Assembly: GCA_025667525.1 (NCBI GenBank)
Contig: CM046875.1
Location: 287,202,140-287,266,139 of the forward strand
Direction of reading: 5' to 3'
From: Glebionis coronaria
Lineage: Eukaryota > Streptophyta > Magnoliopsida > Asterales > Asteraceae
Length of the DNA: 64,000 nucleotides
This document shows positions 1 through 10,369 of this stretch, in pieces (position 1 is the first letter of the stretch; each line of letters starts with the position of its first letter). A program made the translations under genes and the position numbers. The notes beneath the pieces are model-generated. The model had not been told where the DNA came from and searched no databases. It was given only the letters and a program-made list of their open reading frames with translations.

Positions 1-771
1 CGTATAAGAACTTATGAAGGAATAAAAAGGTTAACTTTTTAATCACGAAAACATCAAATTCAATCACGGATCAAATGTATTTCGGATCAAAGGTAAAACA
101 AAATCAAGAAATGTAGAAAGAGATTAATGAACAAAAATCTTAACTTGAACTTGTGATTAATGGAATCCAAATACAAAGATGATTAAAAGCTTAAACTTGA
201 AAGATAAAAATAAAGAAAAGATGAAAACTTAGTGAGAGAAAGCTTAAAACTTTCTCTCCCTAAAAACTAGAAAGAAGAAAAAAATGAAATATGAAACTCG
301 CTAACCGCCCTCCTAATGTGTTTAGGAGGGTATTTATAGGGAAATGGGGAGGTGCATGTGTTGCCTCCTCTTTCTTTCTTCTCGGCTCTTCGTCTTTTAA
401 GTTCTTCGACTTTTCTCGACATTGTCTCGGGATTAATTAAACCCGTCTTATAAATTCTTCACTTATTTAGACTTGAGTTCTTCGATTTCATTAAACTTCC
501 GTCTTTAGACTTTTTCTTCGATAAATCTTCAGAATAGGCCTTGGACTTCCGTTCTTTTTGCACTCTTGATCTTTTGACTTCGTCTTTTCTCATTTTCTTC
601 GATAAAAGCCCGTGAAAGCCCGTGTTTTCTCCCTTTTTCATCTTTTGGTCCTAAAACACAATAAAAACACAAACCACGCATAATTCCGACTTCTACGACA
701 TAAAATACACGTTTTGGTGTTGTTATTATTGGAAATAAGTGGTAAAAGGATAAGTGTTTTCACACTTATTA
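1..771 (-). mobile_element. Partial 5' LTR of a minus-strand element related to A/E/F
   Basis: Read on the minus strand, an LTR begins at 771 with TAATAAGTGTG and matches the LTR start of element F (59524 downwards) and, more distantly, those of A and E. Shared blocks include the start hairpin (750-769), the segment reading KSRVQKER-like on the minus strand near 459-641, and a TATA box. At 771 it abuts directly the LTR of element A (homologous to about 8068 in the other LTR), with no polypurine tract between. It is therefore the 5' LTR of a nested element, or a solo LTR, whose remainder lies left of the window. No gene is present. Confidence 0.75.
331..339 (-). promoter_or_regulatory. TATA box of the partial minus-strand LTR
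   Basis: The minus strand reads CTATAAATA about 435 bases into the LTR. The equivalent position in elements A (7820), E (21943) and F (20977) also has a TATA box, so it is a likely LTR promoter core. Confidence 0.6.
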
Positions 772-1921
772 ATTTTGATTCCATAAAGTTTGTTGATTTA
801 GATGTTTTAATGCTTGGTAGATCTTAATTAGTGATTTATTGTTTTTAGTTTTATTGTTTGTGGTTGATTTAAGTTTTATTAATTAAGTGGGTTTTGATTG
901 ATTTGGTTTTTATTGTTAGTTTTGTTGATTTGGTTTGATTGATTGTTGTTAGTTGATAATTAGTGGTTAGTTTGGTATAATTTTTAGCTTTGATTTGGTT
1001 GATTTTGATTAAATTCGTGTAACATTAAAATAGGATCTAGCCCCTTGTTCTTAGTTAAATTCGTTACTGTTTCCTCCAGTTTTCCCCGAACCAAGTTTTT
1101 GAATAAAAATATTCCGAGCCAACTTCATTTTTCCCGAGTCAATTTATTTCCCGAGTCAATTTTTTTCCCGAACCAATTTTACCGGATGAGTAATTTTTCC
1201 CGAATGAGTAAAATCTGAATATTGAATGAAGATTTTGACTAAAAAAATACCGAATGAAGCTTTTCCAAAAAATTCCCGAATGAAGAACATTTCCCGAATG
1301 AACTAAACTTTCCGAGTCAATGAACTTTCCAAATCAGTAACAATTGAGCAGCCAGCCTAGTTGCTTGTTTATTCCATTCCCCGCCAATTTCAGCAGCGTG
1401 CTTGCCTGGGTGCTTGAGTTACTTGCTTGGTAGCTTGCTTATTAATTAATATTGTTCCGTAATCGTTTAGTTTAATCTGAATGTTGTTCCGATTTTATTT
1501 CTAAAAGTTACGTATTTTTCGTCTAATTTTAATATTAATATTTTTTTCGTAAAGTTTAAGTTTTATCTTTTATTTAGTACCCGCTTTAACTTTTGTCTCG
1601 TTTAGTTTTAAATTACCCTCATAGTTTTATTTTCTCCTTTTTCATTTAGTAAATTTTGTTTTCAATTCAAAAGTTAATTTCTTCGTTTAGTTTTATATTT
1701 ATTAATTGTTTTGATTTAATTTATGTTTTATTATTTGTTTTGCTCCTTAATTATTAGTTATTTGTTTTTGGTTTATTTTTATTACGTTTCGTTTTTACAT
1801 TTTAAGTAGAAATAGAAAACCAAACTTTCCTTTTCGTTACCAAAACCGATTGAGACCACTTTAAACCGGAGATCAATTCAAATTGAATCGTGAACGACAT
1901 ACACACAAAAATCTAATATTA
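772..1921 (+). repeat. Element A 5' LTR, 3' two-thirds only
   Basis: This matches 8068-9233 closely, including the block of CCGAATGA/CCGAGTCAA motifs (about 1085-1330). The first 700 or so bases of the LTR are displaced by the insertion at 1-771. The LTR end is read as AATATTA just before the primer-binding site, matching TGTATTA at the end of the 3' LTR. Confidence 0.8.
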
Positions 1922-1924
1922 AAA

Positions 1925-1939
1925 TGGCGCCGTTGCCGG
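1925..1939 (+). promoter_or_regulatory. Primer-binding site, element A (tRNA-Asp type)
   Basis: TGGCGCCGTTGCCGG lies a few bases after the LTR end. It fits the 3' end of plant tRNA-Asp(GUC), the usual primer of Athila/Tat elements (family knowledge). The match breaks after 15 bases. Confidence 0.85.
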
Positions 1940-1993
1940 CTCTTTTCGTGAAGATTAACGGTTTTCTGTGAGAGAAGCGTTGGATTTTGGGAT

Positions 1994-2011
1994 ACGTTCA
2001 CTTGTGAACGT
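1994..2011 (+). other. Leader palindrome, element A
   Basis: A perfect inverted repeat, ACGTTCAC-TT-GTGAACGT, lies about 55 bases after the primer-binding site. Element E has the same structure at the same place (23278-23293). GC-containing palindromes in this position serve as dimer-initiation or packaging hairpins in retroviruses; that role here is inference. Confidence 0.55.
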
Positions 2012-2189
2012 TATTTTTCTTGCTTAAAAATTTTCAATCCATAAAAATTAAAAATTTCCAAAAATACAAAAACATTTAAAAAATCATAAAAAGCATTTCT
2101 TTTTCAAAGTTTTGCACCAAAAAGATTTTATTTTTCCCAAGTAAATATATTTTGCCTATTTCTTTGGTATCTTTTTCTTTTGCAGGTGT

Positions 2190-3812
2190 ATGCGTACTAG
2201 ATCTTCGTCTTATTCTGAGCCCGAGACTCTTGAAGACTTAGATAAGACTGGTGTGTACAACAATAATAACCCACCTCACCTCAACATGAATAATAACAAC
2301 CATCTTCCTCAACCTGACCTTCGAACGATGGAGGAGCTTTGTCAACCAACAATGAATGGACGCGGAGGAACGATTGTGCCGATGCAAATCACAGCTCCAG
2401 AGTTTTCGTTGAAGCATCACATGATCCAACAAGTTCAAAACACTTGTCCATTTCGCGGATTACCGGATGATGATGCCAACAAACACCTCGACAAATTCAT
2501 TACCGTTACTCAAAGCATGAAATTGCTCGGTGTTACCATGGATTTTCTTCGCCTTCATCTATTTCCACACACCTTATCCCACCATGCCGAAAATTGGTTT
2601 GATCGTCTTCCGAATAATTCAATTCATACATGGGACGAAATGACTCAACGAGTTTTGTCGCGCTACTTTCCACCATCCATGGTCACGAGCCTTCGGAATC
2701 AAATTAGTGGACTTACACAAGAACCTGATGAATCACTTTTCGATGCTTGGGAACGTTATAATGTTTTGATCGGTCGATGTCCTAACCACAATATGCTCCC
2801 CGTCACCTTAATTGATACTTTCTACAATGATTTAACTTTTCGTGATCGTGATACGATTAATGCAGCCGCCGGTGGCACATTTATGAAAAGAAGACCCGAG
2901 GAGTGTAGAGAACTTATAGAGAACATGACTACACATCACAAAAATTAGGATTCATCTGCATCTTCAAGGAATAACCCGAGAGTCAATGTTTCTTCTACTT
3001 CATCAAACCCCGAGATGACCGAATTCACCCGCATGATGGCCGAAATGAACAAAAATATCCTACTCTTGGCTACAAATCAACAACAACAAGTTAAAGCTAT
3101 AGCACTTTCTTGTGAGATCTTCGGCGGTCCTCATTCATACACTGATTGTCCTTCTACTCATGACAATCTGGAAAACGTGTATGCGGATTATGGTAACTAT
3201 TTAACGGAAAGCTATCAAGCCCGACCTCAAGGTGATCGTAACTTGCTAAGTTACTGTTCCAACAACTTTCTTTCACCCGGTTTTTCTCCTCAAAACCACA
3301 ACCCCAACAACTACAATAGAAGCAATCCAAACCCACCACGAGCTTCTAATCCTTATCACCAACCCGCTCAACAAGCACCATCCATCACTCCACCCACAAC
3401 TTATAACCATGATGTTGAAGCTTTCATGAGGACCCAAGGAGAGGTAGTTAAGAATCTTCAAAGCCAAATCATTAACTTGAAACGAGATATCACTAAACAA
3501 GGAAATGATATTCGAACCGAGCTTCGACATGATATGCAAATTTCTTTGAGCAATCAAACGAATGATTTGAAGAATATGATCGCTAGTTTCTTCCAAACCA
3601 CTCAACCCTCTACTTCGGGCTCTCTTCCTTCAAATACCGTCACCAACCCAAGAGCTATTGTGAGTGCTATTACTACGCGCAGTGGAGCAACGCTTGTAGG
3701 ACCATCTACCCCTCCCTCAGTTACTCCATCCACACCTCCTCCACCACCATTTATCCCTCCTACTCCCACTCCAAGTACTAGTTCTCCATTACTGTTTCCA
3801 CCTCTGCATTAA
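2190..3812 (+). pseudogene. gag: gag (element A), interrupted by stop codons
   Basis: Gag forms the particle and packages the RNA. One frame runs from ATG 2190 with an in-frame TAG at 2946-2948 and TAA at 3810-3812. Residues about 85-250 form a Retrotrans_gag capsid-like domain (AENWFDRLP, FDAWERYNVLIGRCP, DTFYNDLTF, INAAAGGTF). Downstream, CEIFGGPHSYTDC is a CX2CX3HX4C knuckle that has lost its second Cys (Phe instead). A coiled region and a Pro/Ser/Thr-rich linker follow. The start is the first ATG after the leader. The frame continues past 3812 through the linker to the protease with further stops (about 3939 and 3978). Athila-type assignment rests on the capsid and knuckle motifs. Confidence 0.8.
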
Positions 3813-3986
3813 GGAGTTCCCAAGAAACACCCTTCACCAACCCCACCTTCCACCTTTAAACCTTCAACATCTCAACCTGTACCTGTTACACCTTTACCTC
3901 CTAAACCCAACATCCCTTATCCATCTCGGTTAGACAAGTGAAAATTGCTCACAAAAGAGGATTCTCAAGTTAGTTCCTAATTGAAG

Positions 3987-4660
3987 ATGAGTTATCAAAT
4001 GAATTTCAACATTAGCCTTGTTGAAGCACTTGTCCACATGCCGAAATTAGTTAAGATGTTTAAGGAATTGCTTAGTAAGAAGGAGAAGATGGCCGAGTTT
4101 GTTAATACTCGATTGAATGAAAACTGTTCTACAGTCCTTCTTAAAGAACTTCCGGAAAAACTTGGAGATCCCGGTCGTTTTGTGATACCATGTACTTTTA
4201 ACCAAACCGAAGAATTTACTGCCTTAGCCGATCTCGGGCCAGTATAAATTTAATGCCATTAAGTGTTTGGAACAACTTATCATTATCCGACCTTACTCCA
4301 ACAAAGATGACTCTTGAGCTAGCAAATCGAACTCTCGCTTACCCCGTTGGTATTGCCGAAGATGTCTTTATTAAAGTTGGTACCTTCACTTTTCCGGTCG
4401 ATTTTGTTGTTGTTGATTATGAAATCGACCCTCGTATTCCGTTAATACGTGGACGGCCATTCTTGAGAACCGGAAAAGCTTTAATTGATATTGCCGAAGG
4501 TGAACTTATTCTAAGGGTCGGGAATGATGCACAAGTGTTTAAAATGGGGAAGATCACTAACAAATCCCATGGAAGAGAATCGGCGAATATGATTAATGTG
4601 CTTCAAGACGAGCTTGATACAACTACTTGTGAAAGTACAAAGCTTGATGATTTGTCGTCT
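3987..4660 (+). pseudogene. Aspartic protease region (element A), frameshifted
   Basis: The protease would cleave the Gag polyprotein. The conserved lead-in with NENCSTVLLKELPEKLGDPG is followed by the catalytic region LADLG, then a frameshift of one base near 4235-4250. It resumes in another frame with LMPLSVW, DFVVVDYEIDPRIPLIRGRPFLRTG and ALIDIAEGELILRVG. This is the Athila-type retropepsin, in which the active-site triplet is embedded in DLGAS rather than DSG. Stops lie upstream in the same frame (TAA at about 3978). In G the protease is followed by RT; here it is not. Confidence 0.75.
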
Positions 4661-5494
4661 ACAACAATCCTCTTTTCGATTCTTGCTATGATAATCCACT
4701 TTTCCAAGATGATGTGGATGATTCTCTCTCCAATTTGGATCCCCCACCAATTTATGATTCTCCACCGATCTATGATGATTATGATGATGATTCTAGTTCC
4801 GATGGGGATGATTATGATAATTTTGCTTCAGAGTATAAAGACATGCCAACATGTGATGATTTTGATGATGTTGATACTCTTTCGAGTGATTCTTCACATG
4901 ATGACCTTGTTCCTGCTTTTGATGAAGATCCTCCACCAACAATGCTTGATCTTACTTTGGATGATTACTCATTTGAGGAAGATTTTGCTACTTTTCACAA
5001 TACATACTTCCCCAATGAGCATGAGTCTCCTCCTTTGGACTTTGATTATGGTCTTTATCCTCCTTCGGATATTAAAAAACCCGTTTCAAAGGAGAAGAAA
5101 CCAGAAGACACTGATATCCGCAGTACTTATGTTTTGACACCTCTCTACCCAACTGCTGAGGATGAAATTGTGCGATTTATGAGCGGATCTTCTTCAAGGT
5201 CTACTGAGCCTGAGTGTTATTTTCCCCTAAAGGAAAAGGTGTTCGACCCCGGTATTGCAATTTTTAAGCCATCTCAGTATCCATCTGATGAAATAAAAGG
5301 AAAGATTTTTGGACACAATGGATATATGCTTGCACTTCATCCTACTTTCTACCACCGTGCTCAATAATTGCTTAAGGGAACCTCGCCTACTCTTCTTTGG
5401 ATTGCCTTATTCGCCTTAAGCCTTTGCTATTTGATGGATGAAAACCATGTCTTTGATCCCGGTGGATGTTCTTCAAGCTTCTTACCATGCTAAT
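4661..5494 (+). pseudogene. Acidic ORF of unknown function in place of RT (element A)
   Basis: After a frameshift near 4660 the frame continues as a very acidic, Asp/Pro/Tyr/Ser-rich segment (PPIYDSPPIYDDYDDDSSSD). It then has a conserved carboxyl part: YSFEEDFATFHNTYF, DFDYGLYPPSD, TPLYPTAEDEIVRFM, YFPLKEKVFDPGIAIFKPSQ and LHPTFYHRA. A TAA at 5365-5367 interrupts it; the frame goes on to ENHVFDPGGCSSSFLPC and ends at 5494. Element F encodes the same protein on the minus strand (61348-62190), so it is a conserved family protein and not random sequence. It resembles no enzyme I recognise. Confidence 0.6.
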
Positions 5495-5500
5495 CAAGGT

Positions 5501-5555
5501 CGAGTCAGGCTCACGACTCGGTTAACAGAAACAAGCGCTTCTCAGGAGGCAACCC
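5501..5555 (+). other. Post-ORF double hairpin motif (element A)
   Basis: CGAGTC (5501-5506) pairs with GACTCG (5515-5520). About 15 bases later comes GCGCTTCTCAGGAGGCAACCC (5535-5555). The same pair of motifs follows the last ORF in E, F and D, and in altered form in G, so it looks like a conserved cis-acting RNA element. Its function is unknown. Confidence 0.5.
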
Positions 5556-5587
5556 GCAGTATCTATCCTTTTCCTCTGTTTTTATAA

Positions 5588-5896
5588 TAAGTGTAGGGGG
5601 AGACCTAGTATGTGTTTGTTCTTTTCTTTCTTATCATGTGCAGGGATTCGAGCTTTCAAAGACCCATTCTTGATGACTTTTGACGGCCCGTGATTCCGTG
5701 TACCCGTCTTCCCGGTTCTATCCTAAAATCTTTTGATTCTCTATTTTATATTCTTCAATATTAAAATAGGAATCACTTTAGTTGTCTCCTCCTTAGCAAG
5801 ATTTAAACAACGTGCACAATGTCCTAAGTGTAGGGGAGTTTACTCCCACATGCTTAAACATTGAGGACAATGTTTATATTAAGTGTAGGGGGGGAC
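5588..5896 (+). other. Internal polypurine-tract copies and AGGA-loop hairpin (element A)
   Basis: Copies of AAGTGTAGGGG occur at about 5589, 5825 and 5881; the true tract at 7358 has the same core. Between the last two, 5856-5875 forms AAACATTG-AGGA-CAATGTTT, a perfect 8-bp stem with a four-base loop. Similar arrangements occur in E, F, G and D. These may act as extra plus-strand priming sites (inference). Confidence 0.5.
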
Positions 5897-7357
5897 TTCT
5901 ATCGAAGTTAAGTGGGCTTTTCCTTGTATTTTTCCTCATTTTACCCGGAAAATCGATTTTTCGACATTTTTCAAAGTTTTTGATCTATTTTGGCCTAGTA
6001 GTAGTTTCCTTTATTATTGTTATTTTCTCTTATTAAATAAAATGGTTTTAGCAAGTTTAGATGTCTTTGATATATTAGTCCCGTCGTGAATATTTTGACT
6101 CAACCCGAGTTTATTTATCCATGTTTACTCTAGCTAGTATCCTTAACCATGTAGACCTTAATTGGTTTATCAGGTTAAGCATTCACGAGTCTCATTACTT
6201 GAGATTTTAAACTATGGAGAACGAGAGATTATAGAGTTAGTTATAAGTTTGGTATTCTTTCATGAGTTTATGTGAGTTAATTATGAGCTTTTTCTCCCAT
6301 CGCTTGTTAATAAATTTAATTGCAATAAATAAGGTCGTACAATTTGAAAAATTACTTAGCTTCTAGCACAAGATCGTTTAAAAGTTGCTCGGTATTAATT
6401 AGAGTTCATAGCCAAGGCATAAGTTATTGAAGCGGGATGCGAAGATTGGCGACTCCGAAAAGGTCCTAACAAGACATGAGGGCTACATTTTGTTTCTAAA
6501 GATCCAAAGTGATGTGAAGAATCATTTATCAAAAATCAATATGAAGGATCGAGATACATGACGAAAAGCAAATACTCCCCTAAAGATCATGGAGAAGTCT
6601 ATCCGAAAAGGCCCTAACAAGGTATGAGGATAATCCAAGTCATAAAAAGAGGCGGATCGTTGTATATCAAAATCCCAAATAAAGATTGGAGAAAAATGAA
6701 GAAGTCGTGGTCCAAATATGAAGAATCTCTCAAAAAGTTCAAGTGAAGAAATTCCTATTATGAAGAAAAGACCATTATTTCATGAACGTATCTCAAGATT
6801 TGAAGAATGAAGTCAATGCCAAATATCGATCCGAGAAAGGTCTCAAATCGTGAAGCGAGTTATGCCAAGATATGAACTTTATGAGGTCTCGAGAAGCAGT
6901 TTTAAAAGATTTTGTCCTTTAGCTAAATATTGATTAAATCGTCCTACTTTATTTTTAGCCTAAATAACTATCGAAATAAGTCAACAATGCATCCTTGTGA
7001 TCATTCAACACAATCATAAAATATAACAGATACACCTAGGAATAAGGGAGTCTAAGTGAATAATTGGGCCACATGAGTTTGTGTTAGTTTGCTAACTTAT
7101 AATAACAATGATCTCTTTTAAGCTTGGTATAGGGAACGTGAAACTTAAGGGTGATAAACATTCATGACTACCTAAACCCCAATGTAAGTCTTTGACTTCT
7201 TTACTTGTTTTCTTCCTTTAAATATTTTGCAATTTTCTATCTTTTTAAAGTTTCCTTAGTGTCTAGTATCTAATAAAGGCCAAGGTGGGTTGATTATGAT
7301 GGAGAATGTAAATATTGCTTTGAAACTAATGCATTGTATGAGGTCATTGCAATGGTC
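5897..7357 (+). other. Long 3' non-coding region (element A)
   Basis: No credible gene. From about 6150 onwards the sequence is closely related to the corresponding regions of E (25910-26338 plus 49026-49747), F (minus strand, 60660-59540) and the RT-encoding element G (36895-38160), although A and G have unrelated LTRs. It contains two copies of a CCTAACAAGRYATGAGG motif about 145 bases apart (near 6465 and 6610). Confidence 0.55.
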
Positions 7358-7371
7358 AAGTGTAGGGGATT
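7358..7371 (+). promoter_or_regulatory. Polypurine tract, element A
   Basis: AAGTGTAGGGGATT lies directly before the 3' LTR start TGATAGG. It is the expected plus-strand primer site. Confidence 0.85.
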
Positions 7372-9233
7372 TGATAGGTATGAAAACACCCAACCTTTTA
7401 CCACTTAAAACAATTAAAAACGAGACCATAACGTGTATTTTATGTCGTAAATGTCAGAATTATGCGTGTTTTGTGTTTTTGTTGTGTTTTAGGATCAAAA
7501 TATGAAAAAGGAAGAAAACACGGGATTGCACGGGATTTTATTGAAGAAAAAAGATAAAAGACGAAGTCAAAAGATCAAGAGTGCAAAAGATTAGAAGTCA
7601 ATGGGCCTCTTTTGAAGATCTATCGAAGAAAATGACCAAAGACGGAAGATTTACAAGTCGAAGAACCCATGTCTAAAAAATGAAGAAATTATAAGACGAG
7701 TTCAAGAATTTATCGACAAATCTCGAGCCAAAGTCGAGACCCCAAGTTAATTTAAAGACGAGACGACAAAGAAAGGAAGAAAGAGAAAGCAACCACCACC
7801 TACCACTTACCACTCCCCCTATAAATATACACCTTTCATCTCATTTTTATGTTGTTAGTTATTTTGACAAAATAAATCTCCACCTTTATTTTTCATGTCT
7901 TTTTAATACTTGTCATTTAATTTCATGTCTCCAATTTGTTGTTGAATCCTTATCATTTTAATTAAGCTTTACTTTAATTCTCATCCTTCCTTTCTTGTTT
8001 GGTTTAATTTAGTGTTTGGTTTGTTGATTTGGTTGATTTAGTTTTGATTAATCAAGTGGGTTTCATAGTTTTATTGATTTTGATTCCATAAAGTTTGTTG
8101 ATTTAGATGTTTTAATGTTTGGTAGATCTTAATTAGTGATTTATTGTTTTTAGTTTTATTGTTTTTTGTTGATTTAAGTTTTATTAATTAAGTGGGTTTT
8201 GATTGATTTGGTTTTTATTGTTAGTTTTATTAATTTGGTTTGATTGTTGTTGTTAGTTGATAATTAGTGGTTGGTTTGGTATAATTTTTAGCTTTGATTT
8301 TGTTGATTTTGATTAAATTCGTGTAGCATTAAAATAGGATCTAGCCCCTTGTTCTTAGTTAAATTCATTACTGTTTTCTCCAGTTTTTCCCGAACCAAGT
8401 TTTTGAATAAAAATATTCTGAGCCAACTTCATTTTTCCCGAGTCAATTTATTTCCCGAGTCAATTTTTTTCCCAAACCAATTTTACCGAATGAGTAATTT
8501 TTCCCGAATGAGTAAAATCTGAATACTGAATGAAGATTTTGACTAAAAAAATACCGAATGAAGCTTTTCCAAAAACTTCCCGAATGAAGAACATTTCCCG
8601 AATGAGCTAAACTTTCCGAATCAATGAACTTTCCGAATCAGTAACAATTGAGCAGCCAACCTAGTTGCTTGTTTATTCCATCCCCACCAATTTCAACAGC
8701 GTGCTTGCCTGGGTGCTTGAGCTACTTGCTTGGTAGCTTGTTTATTAACTAATATTGTTCCGTAATCGTTTAGTTTAATCTGAAAGTTGTTCAGATTTTA
8801 TTTCTGAAAGTCACGTATTTTTAGTTATATTTTTGGTCTAATTTTAATATTAATATTTTTCGTAAAGTTTAAGTTTTATCTTTTATTTAGTACCCGATTT
8901 AGCTTTTGTCTCGTTTAGTTTTAAATTACCCTCATAGTTTTATTTTCTCCTTTTTCATTTAGTAAATTTTATTTTCAATTCAAAAGTTAATTTCTTCGTT
9001 TAGTTTTATTTTTATAAATTGTTTTCTTTAATTTATGTTTTATTATTTGTTTTGCTCCTTTATTATTAGTTATTTGTTTTTGGTCTATTTTTATTACGTT
9101 TCGTTTTTACATTTTAAGTAGAAATAGAAAACCAAACTTCCCTTTTCGTTACCAAAACCAATTGAGACCACTTTAAACCGGAGATCAATTCGAATTGAAT
9201 CGTGAACGACATACACACAAAATCTATGTATTA
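7372..9233 (+). repeat. Element A 3' LTR
   Basis: It is 1862 bp, starting TGATAGGTATG and ending TGTATTA, i.e. TG...TA rather than TG...CA. A TATA box, CTATAAATA, lies at 7820-7828. Downstream, in the transcribed part, 8395-8645 carries many CCCGAATGA/CCCGAGTCAA motifs. After 9233 the sequence is element B LTR (ATCCC at 9234-9238 is the probable target duplication; its partner lies left of the window). Confidence 0.8.
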
Positions 9234-10319
9234 ATCCCCTTAAACAATCTAGTCTAGAATACTACTTTAAAAATCATACTAAATCATCTTTTCAATCATT
9301 TTTATCAACACCTAAACCCGTTATAACACTAATAAAACACCCTAACCTATTCCTAACACACATAATCACTTGTATGAATAATCATTAAGAAAACCCATTT
9401 CATAAATCATACTTGCAATAGGATTAATTAATCTTAAAATGATGTTAACATATACATAAACATATACCCACAAGTAATTAAAATCAAAATCAACAAAACC
9501 AAACAAACACCCCTTTCCGTGGGGTTTAATGAACCAAAACACCCAAAAAAATAATTTCAATCTTGGTCAAATGGTTTACCTTGTTTATAAACACAAGATT
9601 CAAACATACAATTAACAAAACTAGATCAAATCCCACTTAATTATGAAAAAATTTGTAAAAATTAATTGGATGTATGTTTGTTTTTTATGGGTTAAATCAC
9701 TTACAATGGTAAATAAAAGATGAGACTTCAATTGGTTTTTCTAAAAATCAAGTTTTTGTGGTGGTGGTGGTGGTTGCGTGGTGGTGGTTGACCGGCGGTA
9801 AACAAGAGAGCGAGAGAGAGATGAGACAAAATCTTCAAATGAAAAATGAGTGTCTGTGTATTTCTTTTATACTAAGGTTGGGTAAAAAGTGACAAGTTTA
9901 GCTTTCTTTTGGCCTTTGTGGTAAAAGTAAAAATAAAGAGCGAGATTTAGGCTATTACTCGGTTTTTTAAAATTTGCGGGAGTCGGGGTTCGTCCCGGCT
10001 ATCTAAAAATACTTTTCAAAGGTTTAAACGCACACAAAATAAAGTGAAATGGTTCCGACCCGACTTAACACGTAAATAAAGTAAAAACTTCGAAAAATTC
10101 AAATATCGATGAATCGATAATAAAAGATAAAAAAATTTTGGGCATCCGTCGGTATCGTAGTCGTTATCGGTTCTTCTAATTCGTCAAACATAAAATATAC
10201 GACCTCAAACATTGGTTTCAACTAAAACCGTCAAACATATTACTAACAAAATTTCTTAAAAATTTCAAAAATATACGTAAATTAGGGTTAAATAATGACC
10301 TCGGGTTCTGGGTATCACA
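9234..10319 (-). repeat. Element B 3' LTR, 5' portion
   Basis: It aligns with 17840-18929 at high identity. Read on the minus strand it begins TGTGATACCC right after the polypurine tract. The minus-strand TATA region corresponds to TATAAAAGAAA at 18486-18496 of the other LTR. No gene is present. Confidence 0.85.
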
Positions 10320-10335
10320 TCCTCCCCTCCTTAAA
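10320..10335 (-). promoter_or_regulatory. Polypurine tract, element B
   Basis: The minus strand reads TTTAAGGAGGGGAGGA immediately before the LTR start. This is the typical purine tract of chromoviruses. Confidence 0.85.
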
Positions 10336-10369
10336 AGAGCGACGTCCCGACGCTCGCCTCTTCTTATAC

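Larger units (their letters stand above)
772..9233 (+). mobile_element. Element A: RT-less Athila-type LTR retrotransposon
   Basis: The order is 5' LTR (truncated), tRNA-Asp type primer-binding site, gag, protease, acidic ORF, long 3' non-coding region, polypurine tract, 3' LTR. No reverse transcriptase, RNase H or integrase motif is visible in any frame between protease and 3' LTR, so it is non-autonomous. It is inserted in the left LTR of element B: the sequence after 9233 resumes with LTR sequence that aligns to about 17840 in the other B LTR. Several stops and frameshifts make it inactive as a coding unit. The element extends left under the 1-771 insertion. Confidence 0.8.

Noticed and set aside
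1925..1939. tRNA gene fragment
   Set aside because: The tRNA-Asp complement is only the primer-binding site. No cloverleaf surrounds it, here or at 23208, 30281, 42130 and 52790.
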